Assembly: GCA_003260075.1 (NCBI GenBank)
Contig: QLIY01000745.1
Coordinates: forward strand, 1 to 64,000
Direction: 5' to 3'
Length of the DNA: 64,000 bases
Origin: Phallusia mammillata
Lineage: Eukaryota; Chordata; Ascidiacea; Phlebobranchia; Ascidiidae
The notes beneath the pieces are model-generated. The model saw only the letters and a list, made by a program, of their open reading frames with translations. It ran no database searches and had not been told where the DNA came from. A program made the translations under genes and the position numbers. Each line of letters begins with the position of its first letter. The first letter of the stretch is position 1. Shown in pieces: positions 45,517-63,056 of this stretch.

Positions 45517-48500
45517 GCTTCCGTCTAAGTTTAAAGATTTAAAGAACCGAATACAACTTCTTTTTAATTTATCGATGTAACTGTAAAAAACAACATTTAT
45601 GGTGATTGGTGTGTTTCTTGATCAGAGTTTGATTAAAGATGGGCCGACATACATGCTTTACTGTTTGATACGTTGTCCCAACTAACTTTTTTAAGCAGGT
45701 TTTACATGTAAAAGAAAACAAAGAAACACAGTCGTACTAAATCGCAGTTAAATAACGCAACTTTCGAGAGCAGACAAAGCCCATTTCATCCTATGTTTTT
45801 TTACTCCGTTGTAGGCTACTAACTCTACTGTTTTTGTCCATTAACCTATATTGATCCTCTTACAGAAAGGTTTTCCTGGAACATACAAAACTTTTCGGCC
45901 TAAATTGCATATTTTTTCTCATTCTCAAAGTATTTAATACAAGTGTAAAACAGCACCACCAATACCCTATGACAAAACCTGCACTGGTCTTAAAGTAACT
46001 TGGTAACTGTTCTAATTAACAAGTAAAACCTTACACCGTACGTTGTGTGTAAACACTTGGCCACGTTCGGCACGACTTTATTGAGGGATAAGAACGGAAG
46101 GTTTGAATTGTTCTTTGCAAATTCACTTCAGGCCCGTTAAAGTGTGGAAACACGTCACTTCCCTAGACTTGCGCCATTCAGGGTTTGCATTTATTTTTTG
46201 TAAACGTTCGGTAGGTCCGATGAGTAGCTTGGAAAATGCAAATTCTTGTTAGTGGACTTTACAGGCAAATCCGGCACTGCGTCGTCATATACTGACCAAT
46301 GAAAGACAATTTCATTGATTACGACCCTAATTGTGAATGCAAAAAAAAACCTGGCGTCTTTTACAACACTTGCAGCATTTAACCCAACCGCAATGAGTCA
46401 AAAACTTTGTTGGGCCATAACCTAAGTACCTTGGCATTTATTTATCTCTTTATTAGTTTCTCGGCTGAATATATAAGCCTACTGATTTTTTTGTTCCAAC
46501 AACAAAAGCTGACCTGAAATTGTTTGTCACATGTTAACTTCTGCCTGAACGCCGACACAAATATGTTGGTCGAAAAGCTCTTGCCACAAGATATGAATTT
46601 CACTAAAGCAAATCGTAATGCTGTTTTGTACTTCTTTCACATAACGTTCTTGACTATCTGTGTGCCGTGGTTTGAATTCTGCTTGCTATATGACTGCAAC
46701 ACAGCCAAAACAGTTCCACCCGTGTGCAAAAAAAAAATTCCTGCTACATGATTGCGACACAACCAAACCGTTAGCACCTGCGTGTTCCATGTTTCACAAC
46801 CGAACTTCCTTTCGTGAAAGTGACATTTCAATGCACACAACCGTCTACAACTCTAATCATATTGTTACTGCATGCTATTTTCACGCCCCACGTTTTCAAA
46901 ACAAGAATTGTCGTAGTGTTCTTTTAACTCCTGGATCGCGGCCCAACTTGTAAGCCACTAATTTGTTAATCACAGTAGTTTCTATAACTGGATACATATA
47001 ATCATAAATAATACTGCCAAAGAACTTGTGTATAAAGAATACATCGTGCAGACGTTTCAACAATCTATGTTGTCGTCACAGCCTGCACTGGTGATGACAA
47101 CAGAGATTTATTCAATATATACACCAGTACTTTGGCAGGAATGTTTATGATTAAATTGCTTTTCAAGTCCGTGTATAGTGTTTTTTTGGATACATATAGT
47201 TTGTTAACTTTTCTACAATATAGTCCCCCCCCCCGCAGGAATGTTTATGATTAAATTGCTTTTCAAGTCCGTGTATAGTGTTCTTTTGGATACATATAGT
47301 TTATTAACTTTTCTACAATATACCATATATGCAAGATTGCAGCTTCTGCTTGACGAATGGCTGTGTATTGCAAAACTTTATTTGAAAAACTTTTGAAATA
47401 GGTTTTGAAAAAACATTGTGCGCCATATTAGATGCCTAACTATAGCCACCATTGCAATACAAACCAGTAACACAGTATTATAGGCCCAATACATTAACCG
47501 AGAATTTTTGATCGATGATAACTGGCACGCAGTCAGCCTTAGTAGGAAGTAGGAAGCTTTGATTAATCTGTTTTCTGGCCCCCCCCCCATACAAACCAGT
47601 AACACAGTATTATAGGCCCAATACATTAACCGAGAAATTTTGATCGGTGATAACTAACACGAAGTCAGTCTTACTTAGTAGGAAGTAGGAAGCGTTGATT
47701 AATCTGTTTTCTAATGAATATTAAAATGGCTGAAAGTGATGAGTGGTGTTAGTCATACACCTTAGTGGTCGGCTGGGCAATGTTATACACATACTGTTTC
47801 TAACTAGGTGCAGCTGTTATATTACTGTGTTACTACGTTTGCAGTTACCGTTTTTTTTTTATAAACGCAAAATCCTATAGGGCGAGGGTATCTAGCCATA
47901 CTTGTGATGAGTAACAACGACCTGTAAAATTTTGGAACGTGGACCCAATCACTAGTCGGTAGTCATTTAACTACGACATAGTTTTGCCGTTGTTTGCACT
48001 TGTCTGGCCCCCCCCCCTGGTTTGAATTCTGCTTGCTATATGACTGCAACACAGCCAAAACAGTTGCACCCGTGTGCAAAAATTTTTTCCCCCCCCCCCT
48101 GTAAAATTTTGGAACGTGGACCCAATCACTAGTCGGTAGTCATTTAATTACGACACAGTTTTGCCGTTGTTTGCACTTGTCTGGTATAACTCAAAAACAC
48201 CAAGATTATATTTTATGACTCAGAGCCCCCCCCCCGAGTGGTGTTAGTCATACACCTTAGTGATCGGCTGGGTAGCGTTATAAACATACTGTTTCTAAAT
48301 TAGGAAACTGTTATATTACTGTGTTATTACGTATGCAGTAACCTTTTTTTATAAACGCAAATTCCTATAGGGCGAGGGTATCTAGCCATACTTGTAATAA
48401 GTAACAACGACCTGTAAAATTTTGGAACGTGGACCCAATCACTAGTCGGTAGTCATTTAATTACGACACAGTTTTGCCGTTGTTTGCACTTGTCTGGTAT

Positions 48501-49208
48501 AACTCAAAAACACCAAGATTATATTTTATGNAAAATTATAATAACAAGTATGTTGTGGATTTAAAGTTAAGACGATTTGTTTTTTCGCCCTTGTCCACAT
48601 TTACATTCTGTCTGTAGCCCACTCTCTGCACAATGTGCCAAAGACCAAAACGCTGGAGTTGTTTGTCTTAGCTGCACTGCAGGACATGTAAAATGTTGTG
48701 TTGTTTTACATTAAAGCTTGCCGATAGGCTCAAGCAATATACATCACAATTCCTATTATTGTTTAATTTGAAACAAAGGTCCAATACTTCAACTACTCCT
48801 TGTATTAACTTCTCAAAAAAATCAAATTGTCCGTCACATCGAACTATTTTGCTTTATAATGCCAAAGTGAAGTATTTTGCTATTTTGCTTCATATTGTCA
48901 AAGTGAAGTAGGTAAACCGACACATATATTTAATTCAAGTCCCGAAAATTCAAATAAATTAAAATCGCTTCTATTTGTGCCCTATTAGTAAGTGCCCTAG
49001 TCCTTAAGAAACCATTGCTGCATATGGCTTTATTGAGCCTTCTTCCTCCCGGTTACGCCTGAAACTGTACTCCCGGTTCGCTCGCACACCAGCTTAGCCC
49101 GCCCCCAATCTATTCATTTAGCCATTAGTTGACCTTGTTTAGCTCGCTAAGCCCAGACTTAACCCGCTTAGACTTAGCCCTGTTCAATCAATCGGTAAAC
49201 TGAACATT

Positions 49209-49467
49209 NNNNNNNNNNNNNNNNNNNNNNNNNNNNNNNNNNNNNNNNNNNNNNNNNNNNNNNNNNNNNNNNNNNNNNNNNNNNNNNNNNNNNNNNNNNN
49301 NNNNNNNNNNNNNNNNNNNNNNNNNNNNNNNNNNNNNNNNNNNNNNNNNNNNNNNNNNNNNNNNNNNNNNNNNNNNNNNNNNNNNNNNNNNNNNNNNNNN
49401 NNNNNNNNNNNNNNNNNNNNNNNNNNNNNNNNNNNNNNNNNNNNNNNNNNNNNNNNNNNNNNNNNNN
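49209..49467. other. Explicit assembly gap of 259 N
   Basis: All bases are n. Sequence before it (GGTAAACTGAACATT) recurs at 42429-42443, so the left edge may be a repeat. Confidence 0.98.
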
Positions 49468-49742
49468 TTCGGCTTGTTGCCTAATTTCATGGCCATAGCA
49501 ATTTGTAAAACGTGAGCACTGTCTGTGTTAAGGTATAGGCTACTCATGGTTGATGTCTTAATATTTATGCCGTTTGTCTGTTTTAATTTATTACTATCCC
49601 TAAATCCTGGACTTTAATTTAAGCAAGTTTTTTTATCTGCGTTTTTGTGTGTGCAGGGGTCACCGGGTCCTAATGGGTTACTTATTGGGGGCACAGGTCT
49701 TGAAGGGGGCCACGATCCATGAAAGGTTGAGAGCCACCGCAC

Positions 49743-49896
49743 TAAAAATGTTTCCACTGAAATAAAAATGTTTGCACTGAAAAATAAATGTTAGCATCGA
49801 AAAATAAATGTTTGCATCGAAAAATAAATGCTTGCATCGAAAAATAAATGTTTGCATCGAAAAATAAATGTTTGCATCGAAAAATAAATGTTTGCA
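49743..49896. repeat. 20-bp tandem repeat
   Basis: The unit TGTTTGCATCGAAAAATAAA repeats about seven times, with more diverged copies at the left edge. The array ends at the single n at 49897, so its true length is unknown. Confidence 0.9.
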
Positions 49897-49979
49897 NATG
49901 AAAAAAGTAAAACTATAGAATTGTGTTTGTGTATTAAATTTGGACCGTAATTCAGTCCCATTTCGGCATACATTTACCT

Positions 49980-52900
49980 TGTCGCCTTCATTTGTAAACA
50001 ATGTTTTTAAATCCACTTTCAAGCCTTTATAAGATCGATGAAAACTTTGAAATGTAGCAATACCGTTTAAGTTTTTTGTTGCAACCCTCTATAACCTTTC
50101 GAACCCCGGCATCAAATATTTGTGCAACCAGAATGTTCAAACAAAGCCTTGCACCTGCAGTGGTACAATTCGACCCCGGGTAACCTCGCGACCGGCATTT
50201 ACTGCACGGCGATTGGTTAAAAAAGCCTGGTGAGCCGGCACAAGGAGGTAACTGAAGAACAACGCCCCTGTCAAGCCACCAAAGTTCAAATTGGTTGACC
50301 TGTTTTAGCGGTGCATTGCACAATAGTTGTTTTGTGAGATGAAGTTGTATTTGCAGCTTCACAAAATTAAAAAAAGTTTACAATATGTGCCTTGTTAAAA
50401 CATTAAACCAAAAATATTGATTGAATTTTGTTGTCGGTAAAAACGTCGCTCTCAACTATAGAAATATTATGTCGCTCTCAACTATTAGAAACATACAAGT
50501 GTTTTTATATTTAATAAACTAGTCCGTATGACATTAAAAAGCGACATGGTTTTAGTAATCATTTCCTTTTGCGTCGATATTGGTTTTGTTCCAATGTTAT
50601 CGGTATTCTAACGTTCGCTACTTTGTGTTGCGAATGCAATGTTGTTTGACAACTTGCAGCAACATCTTTATTACATCATGCACACGAAATGCACATGCAA
50701 GTAAAAGGTTGCTCTGTGAGGTTTGAACCTCTTAAACCGGCAAAACCAACCGACAGAGTTCGTGTTTGTTTAACTTCGCCGCTAACGAGGACTGATAAAA
50801 CTTTACCGACCTGGAGTGACGAACATCTTAATCAGCAAATTTTCGACAACTTGTCGCGTGCTTATCCCAATGCGCATGCGCAAACTCGACAGGGTTCACC
50901 CTATAAACGTCGGTATAGCATTAAATTATGGCAACCATTGTTTATGCCAGGGGCCGCATGCGTCCCTTCCACCCAGCATCGTCTTGCGGCACACCGGTTG
51001 CGGAGCACTGGTCTAGAAGACCAAGGTGGCGGCGCCACACCGCCTACTCGGCGCCTATGCTGGTATAACTCAAAAACACCAAGATTATATTTTATGACTC
51101 GAGCAGTGGTTCCCAAACTGGGATTTGTGGACCTTAAAGGGGCCGTAGGGAGATGCAGCTTTGTGACAAGAGAAAGACCGTATTGGCGAGTTAACCATCC
51201 AACGGCACTCCAGTTTGTTGAGAATAACAGGCTAAAACCCTTAGCTTGGCCACTGTGAGACAGTTTCCTCTGTGATGTATGCCTGGTTGTGACATCGCAC
51301 AGACTAGGTGGGGTTTTTACCCTGTTACTCCTAACAAACNGTATTTTGTCATCCTATGTGCTTGTATATTTTTGTCTAGAAGTCTAGAAAGCTTCACATT
51401 GTGGATTTGTTAACTTAAGTTTAAGCCCCCCCCCCCTTACTCCTAACAAACTGGAGTGCCGTTGGATGGCTACACTAGCCAATACAACCGATCTCTCGTC
51501 ACCAGCCGCAGCGATGAGAACTTGCAGGTCGAAACAGTGTGCTCTGTCTGCAGCTTATTATTTTTTGGCTCGATGCTTTTGCTTTTATTACCATTTTCAT
51601 CATTAATTTTAATTCAAAAGTATAACTTTCTATTTTATTAATTTATTCACGTCAGGTTCAAGAGCTACTGACTAGAATACAACGTTGGTTTGATTTTAAA
51701 AACGCAAAGCGAAGCCGTGGTAAACAATTGCTTGAAACCAATATAATCGGGCCATACACTTTAGTCTCAAACACTAAACGTATAATTTATTTGTGGCCTT
51801 GTTTGTTTACCGAAACAGACAATTTGAGGTTGTAACCAAAAATATTTAAGTTCTAACTCACGAAAGTTGATGTGCCGAAATAACCAAATTTGGCAGGTGA
51901 CTTAATACAGCCCAGTGTTATTTCGAACTAAATGCAAAAAACTATTTATAGCTTTAGTTACATACCGATTAAACTAATTTTGGTTCATGACCCCCCCCCC
52001 TGTGCCGAAATAACCAAATTTGGCAGGTGACTTAATACAGCCCAGTGTATTTTCGGACTAAATGCAAAAAAACTATTTGTAGCTTTAGTTACATACCGAT
52101 TAAACTAATTTTGGTTCATACCTGACGTTTTGCTGTCCTACATTATCTTATAAGCGGAGATTTGCATCCTAGGTATTTTGTCATCCTATGTGCTTGTATA
52201 TGTTTGTCTAGAAATCTAGAAAGCTTCACATTGTGGATTTGTTAACTTAAGTTTAAACCCAACGACTTACAACTTTGGTTAACAGCCCGAATTGTTGATG
52301 CATGTTTGGAAAGGAAGCGTAATTTTCTACACTACACACTTGTATGAAAAAGTGAAACTAGAATTGTGTTTGAAATTTGGACCGTAATTCAGTCCCGTTT
52401 CGGCATACATTTACCTTGTCGCCTTGCCCCCCCCCCAACTTTGGTTAACAGCCCGAATTGTTGATGCATGTTTGGAAAGGAAGCATAATTTTCTACACTA
52501 CACACTTGTATGAAAAAAGTAAAACTATAGAATTGTGTTTGTGTATGAAATTTGGACCGTAATTCAGTCCCATTTCGGCATACATTTACCTTGTCGCCTT
52601 CATTTGTAAACAATGCTTTTAAATCCACTTTCAAGCCATTAAGATCCCTATTGGCGATGAAACTTTAAAATGCAGCAATACCGTTTAAGTTTTCTGTTGC
52701 AACCCTATTTCACCTTTCGAACCCCGGCACGTGTATCAAATATTTGTGCAACCAGAATGTTCAAACAAAGCCTTGCACCTGCAGTGGTCCAATTCGACCC
52801 CGGGTAACCTCGCGACCGGCATTTACTGCACGCCGTTTGGTTAAAAAAGCCTGGTGAGCCGGCACAAGGAGGTAACTGAAGAACAACGCCCCTGTCAAGC

Positions 52901-53580
52901 TACCAGAGTTCAAATTGGTTGACCTGTTTTAGCGGTGCATTGCACAATAGTTGTTTTGTGAGATGAAGTTGTATTTGCAGCTTCACAAAATTAAAAAAAG
53001 TTTACAATATGTGCCTTGTTAAAACATTAAACCAAAAATATTGATTGAATTTTGTTGTCGGTAAAAACGTCGCTCTCAACTATAGAAATATTATGTCGCT
53101 CTCAACTATTAGAAACATACAAGTGTTTTTATATTTAATAAACTAGTCCGTATGACATTAAAAAGCGACATGGTTTTAGTAATCATTTCCTTTTGCGTCG
53201 ATATTGGTTTTGTTCCAATGTTATCGGTATTCTAACGTTCGCTACTTTGTGTTGCGAATGCAATGTTGTTTGACAACTTGCAGCAACATCTTTATTACAT
53301 CATGCACACGAAATGCACATGCAAGTAAAAGGTTGCTCTGTGAGGTTTGAACCTCTTAAACCGGCAAAACCAACCGACAGAGTTCGTGTTTGTTTAACTT
53401 CGCCGCTAACGAGGACTGATAAAACTTTACCGACCTGGAGTGACGAACATCTTAATCAGCAAATTTTCGACAACTTGTCGCGTGCTTATCCCAATGCGCA
53501 TGCGCAAACTCGACAGGGTTCACCCTATAAACGTCGGTATAGCATTAAATTATGGCAACCATTGTTTATGCCTTTGTTTT
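49980..53580. repeat. Large direct duplication, about 0.95 kb
   Basis: About 49980-50947 matches about 52600-53577. The portion from 50340 to 50940 looks identical to 52970-53570. The left part differs by small indels. Identity this high, next to n and C gaps, suggests the same locus assembled twice. Confidence 0.75.
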
Positions 53581-53741
53581 TGTCACAACTTCTTCATGCA
53601 ACACTTATAAATTTATATTACCCTGTAAGTTGTGCCTGCACAAGCATATATCGTAGCCACGTCGGTTTTGTTCACACAAACAACAGGCAAGCGCATAGAG
53701 AGCAACAGTTTACTCACGGTTTAAAGTCGCATAAAAATTAG
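53313..53741 (+). CDS. Unidentified ORF, 142 codons
   Basis: The frame from ATG at about 53313 reads MHMQVKGCSVRFEPLKP and continues as a mixed-composition polypeptide with no domain I recognise. The other copy (50689-51258) is identical up to 50947, then runs into different sequence beginning CAGGGGCCGC, an hAT-like end. Because of the assembly duplication the two-copy conservation is not evidence of selection. It may be an exon or chance. Confidence 0.25.
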   Translation: MHMQVKGCSVRFEPLKPAKPTDRVRVCLTSPLTRTDKTLPTWSDEHLNQQIFDNLSRAYPNAHAQTRQGSPYKRRYSIKLWQPLFMPLFLSQLLHATLINLYYPVSCACTSIYRSHVGFVHTNNRQAHREQQFTHGLKSHKN

Positions 53742-54916
53742 GCGAAAAAAAAACAAGAATCAAAAAAACGTTGCACAAAAGAAAAGTAGCAAAAAGCAAC
53801 AACAAAATCAACAGAACGTATATTTGTGCGTGAACGGCAAACACAAACAGAAAAGCGAGTCTAAAAAATGCCACTTGGAACACTTATACGTTCCCGTGTC
53901 TTGACACAAAAGCCTAATTACCTCAGAAATGCGAAACCAAATTATTTGGGTAAAACTACGCATGCTTGAAGCAAAAATTCCCCCCCCCCACAAAATCAAC
54001 AGAACGTATATTTGTGCGTGAACGGCAAACACAAACAAAAAAGCAAGTCTAATAAATGCCACCTGGAACACTTATATGCTTCCGTTTCTTGACACAGAAG
54101 CTTAATTACCTCAGAAATGCGAAACCAAATGATTCGGATAAAACTACGCATGCTTGAAGCAAAAGTCCCCCCCCCCCTGTGTTATGCACATGTGCGGCCC
54201 GCGATCCAATTTTGACATTTATAATGGCCCTACAGTAACAAAGGTTGCCCACCCCTGGTTTATGCAGTGCCGGTTTGAAGCAGTGTTAAATGCAAACTTT
54301 TGGAAGGTATGAGATTTAATTTAAAACAGACTTAGTAGTTCCTTCCTTTTTCTCTTTTTTTCCCTCTCTTTTTCTTTGTTTTTGTAACTACTTGTTCATG
54401 TAACACCTATAAATTACCCTGTAATTTGTGCCTGCACAAGCATATATCGTAGCCACATCGGTTTTGTTCACACAAACAACAGGCAAACCCCCCCCCCGCT
54501 TGAGAATGAAGTAGTTTTATCATTTGACGTTGAATTACCTTAATTAAATATCAAACACGCTGCTTTTGACATTTTAATTTACATTCAATTACCGATTAAA
54601 AACAAAGTGTAATTTTCTTGTGGCAATTAATACAAACGCAAGTCTTCGCCAAATGTACACCAGAAGCATGTCTTTTAGCAAAGCGGTATTTATGGTGTTG
54701 ATGCGCCCCGAAACCAACAGCTGGAAGAGCAAACGAATTACAAAGCAGGTCGGCACCCTGAAGGCAAAAAACACCAGGAACGACAATGGTTCGTCTAAAT
54801 TCTGAACACAGGCTGCATAAAACGTACGTTAGAGTTTGTCTATGACAGATACGTATGCTCGAGTGCCATAGAATAACCCCGGGAGTGGATGGCGTTACCC
54901 GGGGTTAAGTCAAAGT

Positions 54917-60344
<5,428 letters not shown>

Positions 60345-60478
60345 TTCATTGCTCTGAAGAAACTATACCGTTCTGGTGGGCGCAACGTCAGCGATATTAA
60401 GTTCTTGAAAAAAAACAACTAGTATTTTGTTCAGAATCCACACCATTTAAACGACAAATTTGTTCCATATACAACCTG

Positions 60479-60691
60479 ATGGACGAAACGCTTTTTCCTT
60501 CTTTTCAACGAGGTTTGTGCCAACTTTGTGAAGCCCTTCACGATTGCGTTACCCAAACCAACCAAGAATCATTTTCTGCTTTGTTATTTAACTCCTCTTT
60601 ATCTTGGCCATTGGGAACAAATACTTTGAAAGAGTTACATCGTTTGCAACAATCAAATCTACAAAGCTCTTTTCTTTACCCGTTTCAGTGA
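60479..60691 (+). CDS. Small unidentified ORF, 70 codons
   Basis: The frame MDETLFPSFQRGLCQLCEAL continues with mixed composition to a stop near 60691. It is head-to-head with HDHD5, 135 bp away, and has no recognised domain. It could be a first exon of a divergent gene or chance. Confidence 0.2.
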   Translation: MDETLFPSFQRGLCQLCEALHDCVTQTNQESFSALLFNSSLSWPLGTNTLKELHRLQQSNLQSSFLYPFQ

Positions 60692-60767
60692 ACATGTGGT
60701 TCTTGGTTTAGCGTGACTTTGGAAGTCGTTTTAGCCATAAAGCTTCAAGCTACCGTCTTACCTTGCT

Positions 60768-60796
60768 TTTGTTGTTGTTATTATTGTTGTTGTTTA
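60768..60796. repeat. GTT/ATT trinucleotide repeat
   Basis: A short run of GTT and ATT units in the 5' flank of HDHD5. It is a simple repeat with no other role visible. Confidence 0.7.
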
Positions 60797-61367
60797 GATC
60801 GTACTCCATGGCTTCTCTTGTTTCTCAGCAACCTGGTTCGTATCAAAACAAATCGGCTTTTTTAAGTAATGCTTTAAAGAGAAAATAACAGTTAGTATTC
60901 GTATAAGTAAACATAAAAGAAACACACCAATAAAAAACTCCTATACAATGCAAGCAAATACAGAAGTGCCATATAGAGCTTCCACGCCTTGTATACATTA
61001 AGCGCAACTTGTACCAAAAATGTAATTGACTGTGACCAAACTGACAAAAACTGAAAATGGCTCAACCTGCTCGTCTCTAATAAATCCTAGAGGCAGTTGC
61101 AACAAATCACGTAGACGTGCATGTTGTTTTGAGGCTCAACTGATGTTGTTGTGTTAAAGCGAAACGCGTCGCCGTTTTGCCGGTTAACCTCACGCTGTTG
61201 ATCTCACTGGTTCTGCTCTACACACGCTTTGCATGTCTACACACACAAATTGCAGAGAAATATTGACTACATAAGCAATAAGAATTGGGTGCAAATACAA
61301 ACAAGTTTATTTGCTTATAGATGTGCCTTATGCCGTTTTTACATAGTTTTTGTTTAATTCGTGCACT

Positions 61368-61368
<1 letters not shown>

Positions 61369-61452
<84 letters not shown>
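61369..61452 (+). other. 84-base C-run (probable gap)
   Basis: It is the longest C-run, with no duplicated flanks. It creates false poly-Pro (plus) and poly-Gly (minus) open frames at 61218-61805, which should not be annotated. Confidence 0.65.
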
Positions 61453-61579
61453 TTGCAGCAAAGCAATACAATCAAGCCACAATGGCACGATTCCAGAACC
61501 GCACTCGGCTCTGTGATGAAACAATCGAATTTCGCCTCGGTTTTATTCGCAATCCGGTCGGCAATAAAGCAATCGACTC

Positions 61580-61670
61580 GAGCCGCTGACGTCACGGCCC
61601 TGCTGTTGACGACTTCCTTATGCCGGTCACGTGACAATCGCACTTGATTCGCGAGATCACGTGATCGTTC
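61580..61670. promoter_or_regulatory. CRE plus paired CACGTG palindromes
   Basis: TGACGTCA lies at 61587-61594. GTCACGTGAC (61626-61635) and GATCACGTGATC (61655-61666) are perfect palindromes with their E-box cores exactly 30 bp apart. The surroundings are GC- and CpG-richer than the window average. The position between HDHD5 (-) and the possible plus-strand gene fits a shared promoter recognised by bZIP and bHLH factors. Confidence 0.5.
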
Positions 61671-62789
61671 TTTGTTTCGGAATTTGTTTATCCCAAAGCG
61701 TTTCTGTGCGGCCGATGTGCCGACGGTCACGGCGATGCTAAAGCGCGAAAAAAGGCTGCGGCAAAATACTAATAGACAATATATCCGAGTCAAGCGGGCA
61801 TTCAAACTGATGTTTTTAAGTACACTTCATTTAATTGCGTCATTCCCTACGCTGACGCTAGTACATGTAACAATCCCAAGCGATTCAAACATCACAAAAT
61901 TTTCTCCTCATGCACTGGATAAAAATATGTTTTCGCGTACGCGGTTATACACGTTTGCAACTATGTTGTAATGTTTCGAGAACGTGGCATTTATCGGTCA
62001 AACTTTTTTAATGCGCTTCCTTTAAATCTACATATCCAGAACAATAAATTGTTTTTTAAACATGTGAAAGTACATTGCAACGATGTGTTTAAGTTGCAAT
62101 GATATTATTTTTCAACGAGCAACATCCATCCGTTTGTACATGCCAATTTCCTAGGCCTGCAACTGCACAGAAATTAGCCTCAAGTGAAATGCAAAAAACG
62201 TACAAATTTAAAACTTATGTTCGCGTTTGCAAATCCAAGCCTTAAATGAATTTACGAACCGGTCTTCGCACTTTATAACCGGTTCGTTGTTCTAGAATAA
62301 AAGGCACCCTACCCGATTTTTACTTCGCAAGATTTCTGCTGTTCTTTGTCCCCCTAGCTTGCGGCAACACCTGGCCTAACACCCAACCAAATGAACGCCC
62401 TGTTCGGTGTTTTGTTGCAAGGCAGCCCTTCTCTTGCGACATGTGTTTGTCGAGCACGCGGCCGACCATGCGCTGATCACGCCGTGCGCACGTGTTCGCT
62501 CGCTCGTTGCTGTGGGAACCTGAGATTAAGAGAAACCGCATGCATAAAATATTCCAGCTTAATTTTGCACGGAAAAAGCTTAATACTGTTAAAATTGGAA
62601 CTAATAATCAACATTTTCTGATGATGTAGGCCTACATTGTTTCATTAAATTCTATTTGAATAAGGTGATCTTGAAAATAAACAAACAAGCATTCTGTTTC
62701 GTTTCACAAATATTTCTTCCTTTTTTTCGGATCATTTTGGCATAAAATCTTATTTTTGTTTTCACTTGTATAATTTCATGTCACAATTG

Positions 62790-63056
62790 TAAATCCAGCA
62801 GGCGAAGTTATTATTTCATTTGACAACCACAAACGATGAATACGAACACATGTCCCCAGCTTTGTCATTTGTTACGAAACAAGAAGCGGTTGTGATTCAA
62901 CAAATACCGCAATATGGTGTCATATTACAAAACATAAACATTACTGACATGGTGCCCATGCATGAAACACGCATCGAACACGCAGAAGGTATTGATTTCT
63001 CGACCTCCAACCCAAACCAGTCTTTCAATGTGATTGGTAATCCATCAAGGCTGTAA
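62790..63056 (+). CDS. Possible terminal exon of unknown plus-strand gene
   Basis: An open stretch follows an acceptor-like ATCCAGCAG near 62795 and an in-frame TAA just upstream, so it would have to be spliced in. It includes NDEYEHMSPALSF and INITDMVPMHETR and ends in NPSRL before the stop at 63054-63056. AATAAA lies at 63120-63125, about 65 bp downstream, as expected for a last exon. The Tyr- and acid-rich composition would suit a cytoplasmic tail. I do not recognise the family and found no upstream exon. Confidence 0.35.

Larger units (their letters stand above)
39400..46190. repeat. Segmental tandem duplication of Reeler unit
   Basis: Unit 1 (about 39400-42240) and unit 2 (about 42380-46190) share exons and flanks. 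Downstream both have CAATTTATTAGCAGG. Upstream both have ACGACTTTAT and ACTTGCGCCATCCAGG-like stretches. No C-run separates them and divergence is well above the allelic level, so this is a real duplication. Confidence 0.8.
46200..54916. other. Repeat-rich, contig-jumbled region without a clear gene
   Basis: Many C-runs and all four N gaps lie here. Near-identical pairs include 47130-47224 with 47235-47320, 47455-47578 with 47589-47712, parts of 47730-48010 and 48100-48225 with 48236-48530, 51890-51990 with 52001-52110, and 53810-53979 with 53990-54166. Single n at 48531, 49897 and 51340 appear to join unrelated contig ends. Partial hAT termini occur near 49657, 51107 and 54250. Gene order here should not be trusted. 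Confidence 0.6.

Noticed and set aside
47378-47626. 82-residue minus-strand frame
   Set aside because: It spans the C-run at 47579 and contains the same peptide twice, from the duplicated flanks.
49188-49547. Open frame across the N block
   Set aside because: Most of its residues are unknown; it is an artefact of reading through N.
49743-49896. CRISPR-like array
   Set aside because: The repeats are contiguous 20-bp units without spacers, in a eukaryotic genome.
50146-50215. tRNA gene candidate in a GC-richer patch
   Set aside because: No consistent A and B box spacing or cloverleaf could be drawn.
61218-61805. Long poly-Gly or poly-Pro open frames
   Set aside because: They exist only because of the 84-base C-run, which is probably a gap; the flanking residues show no family.
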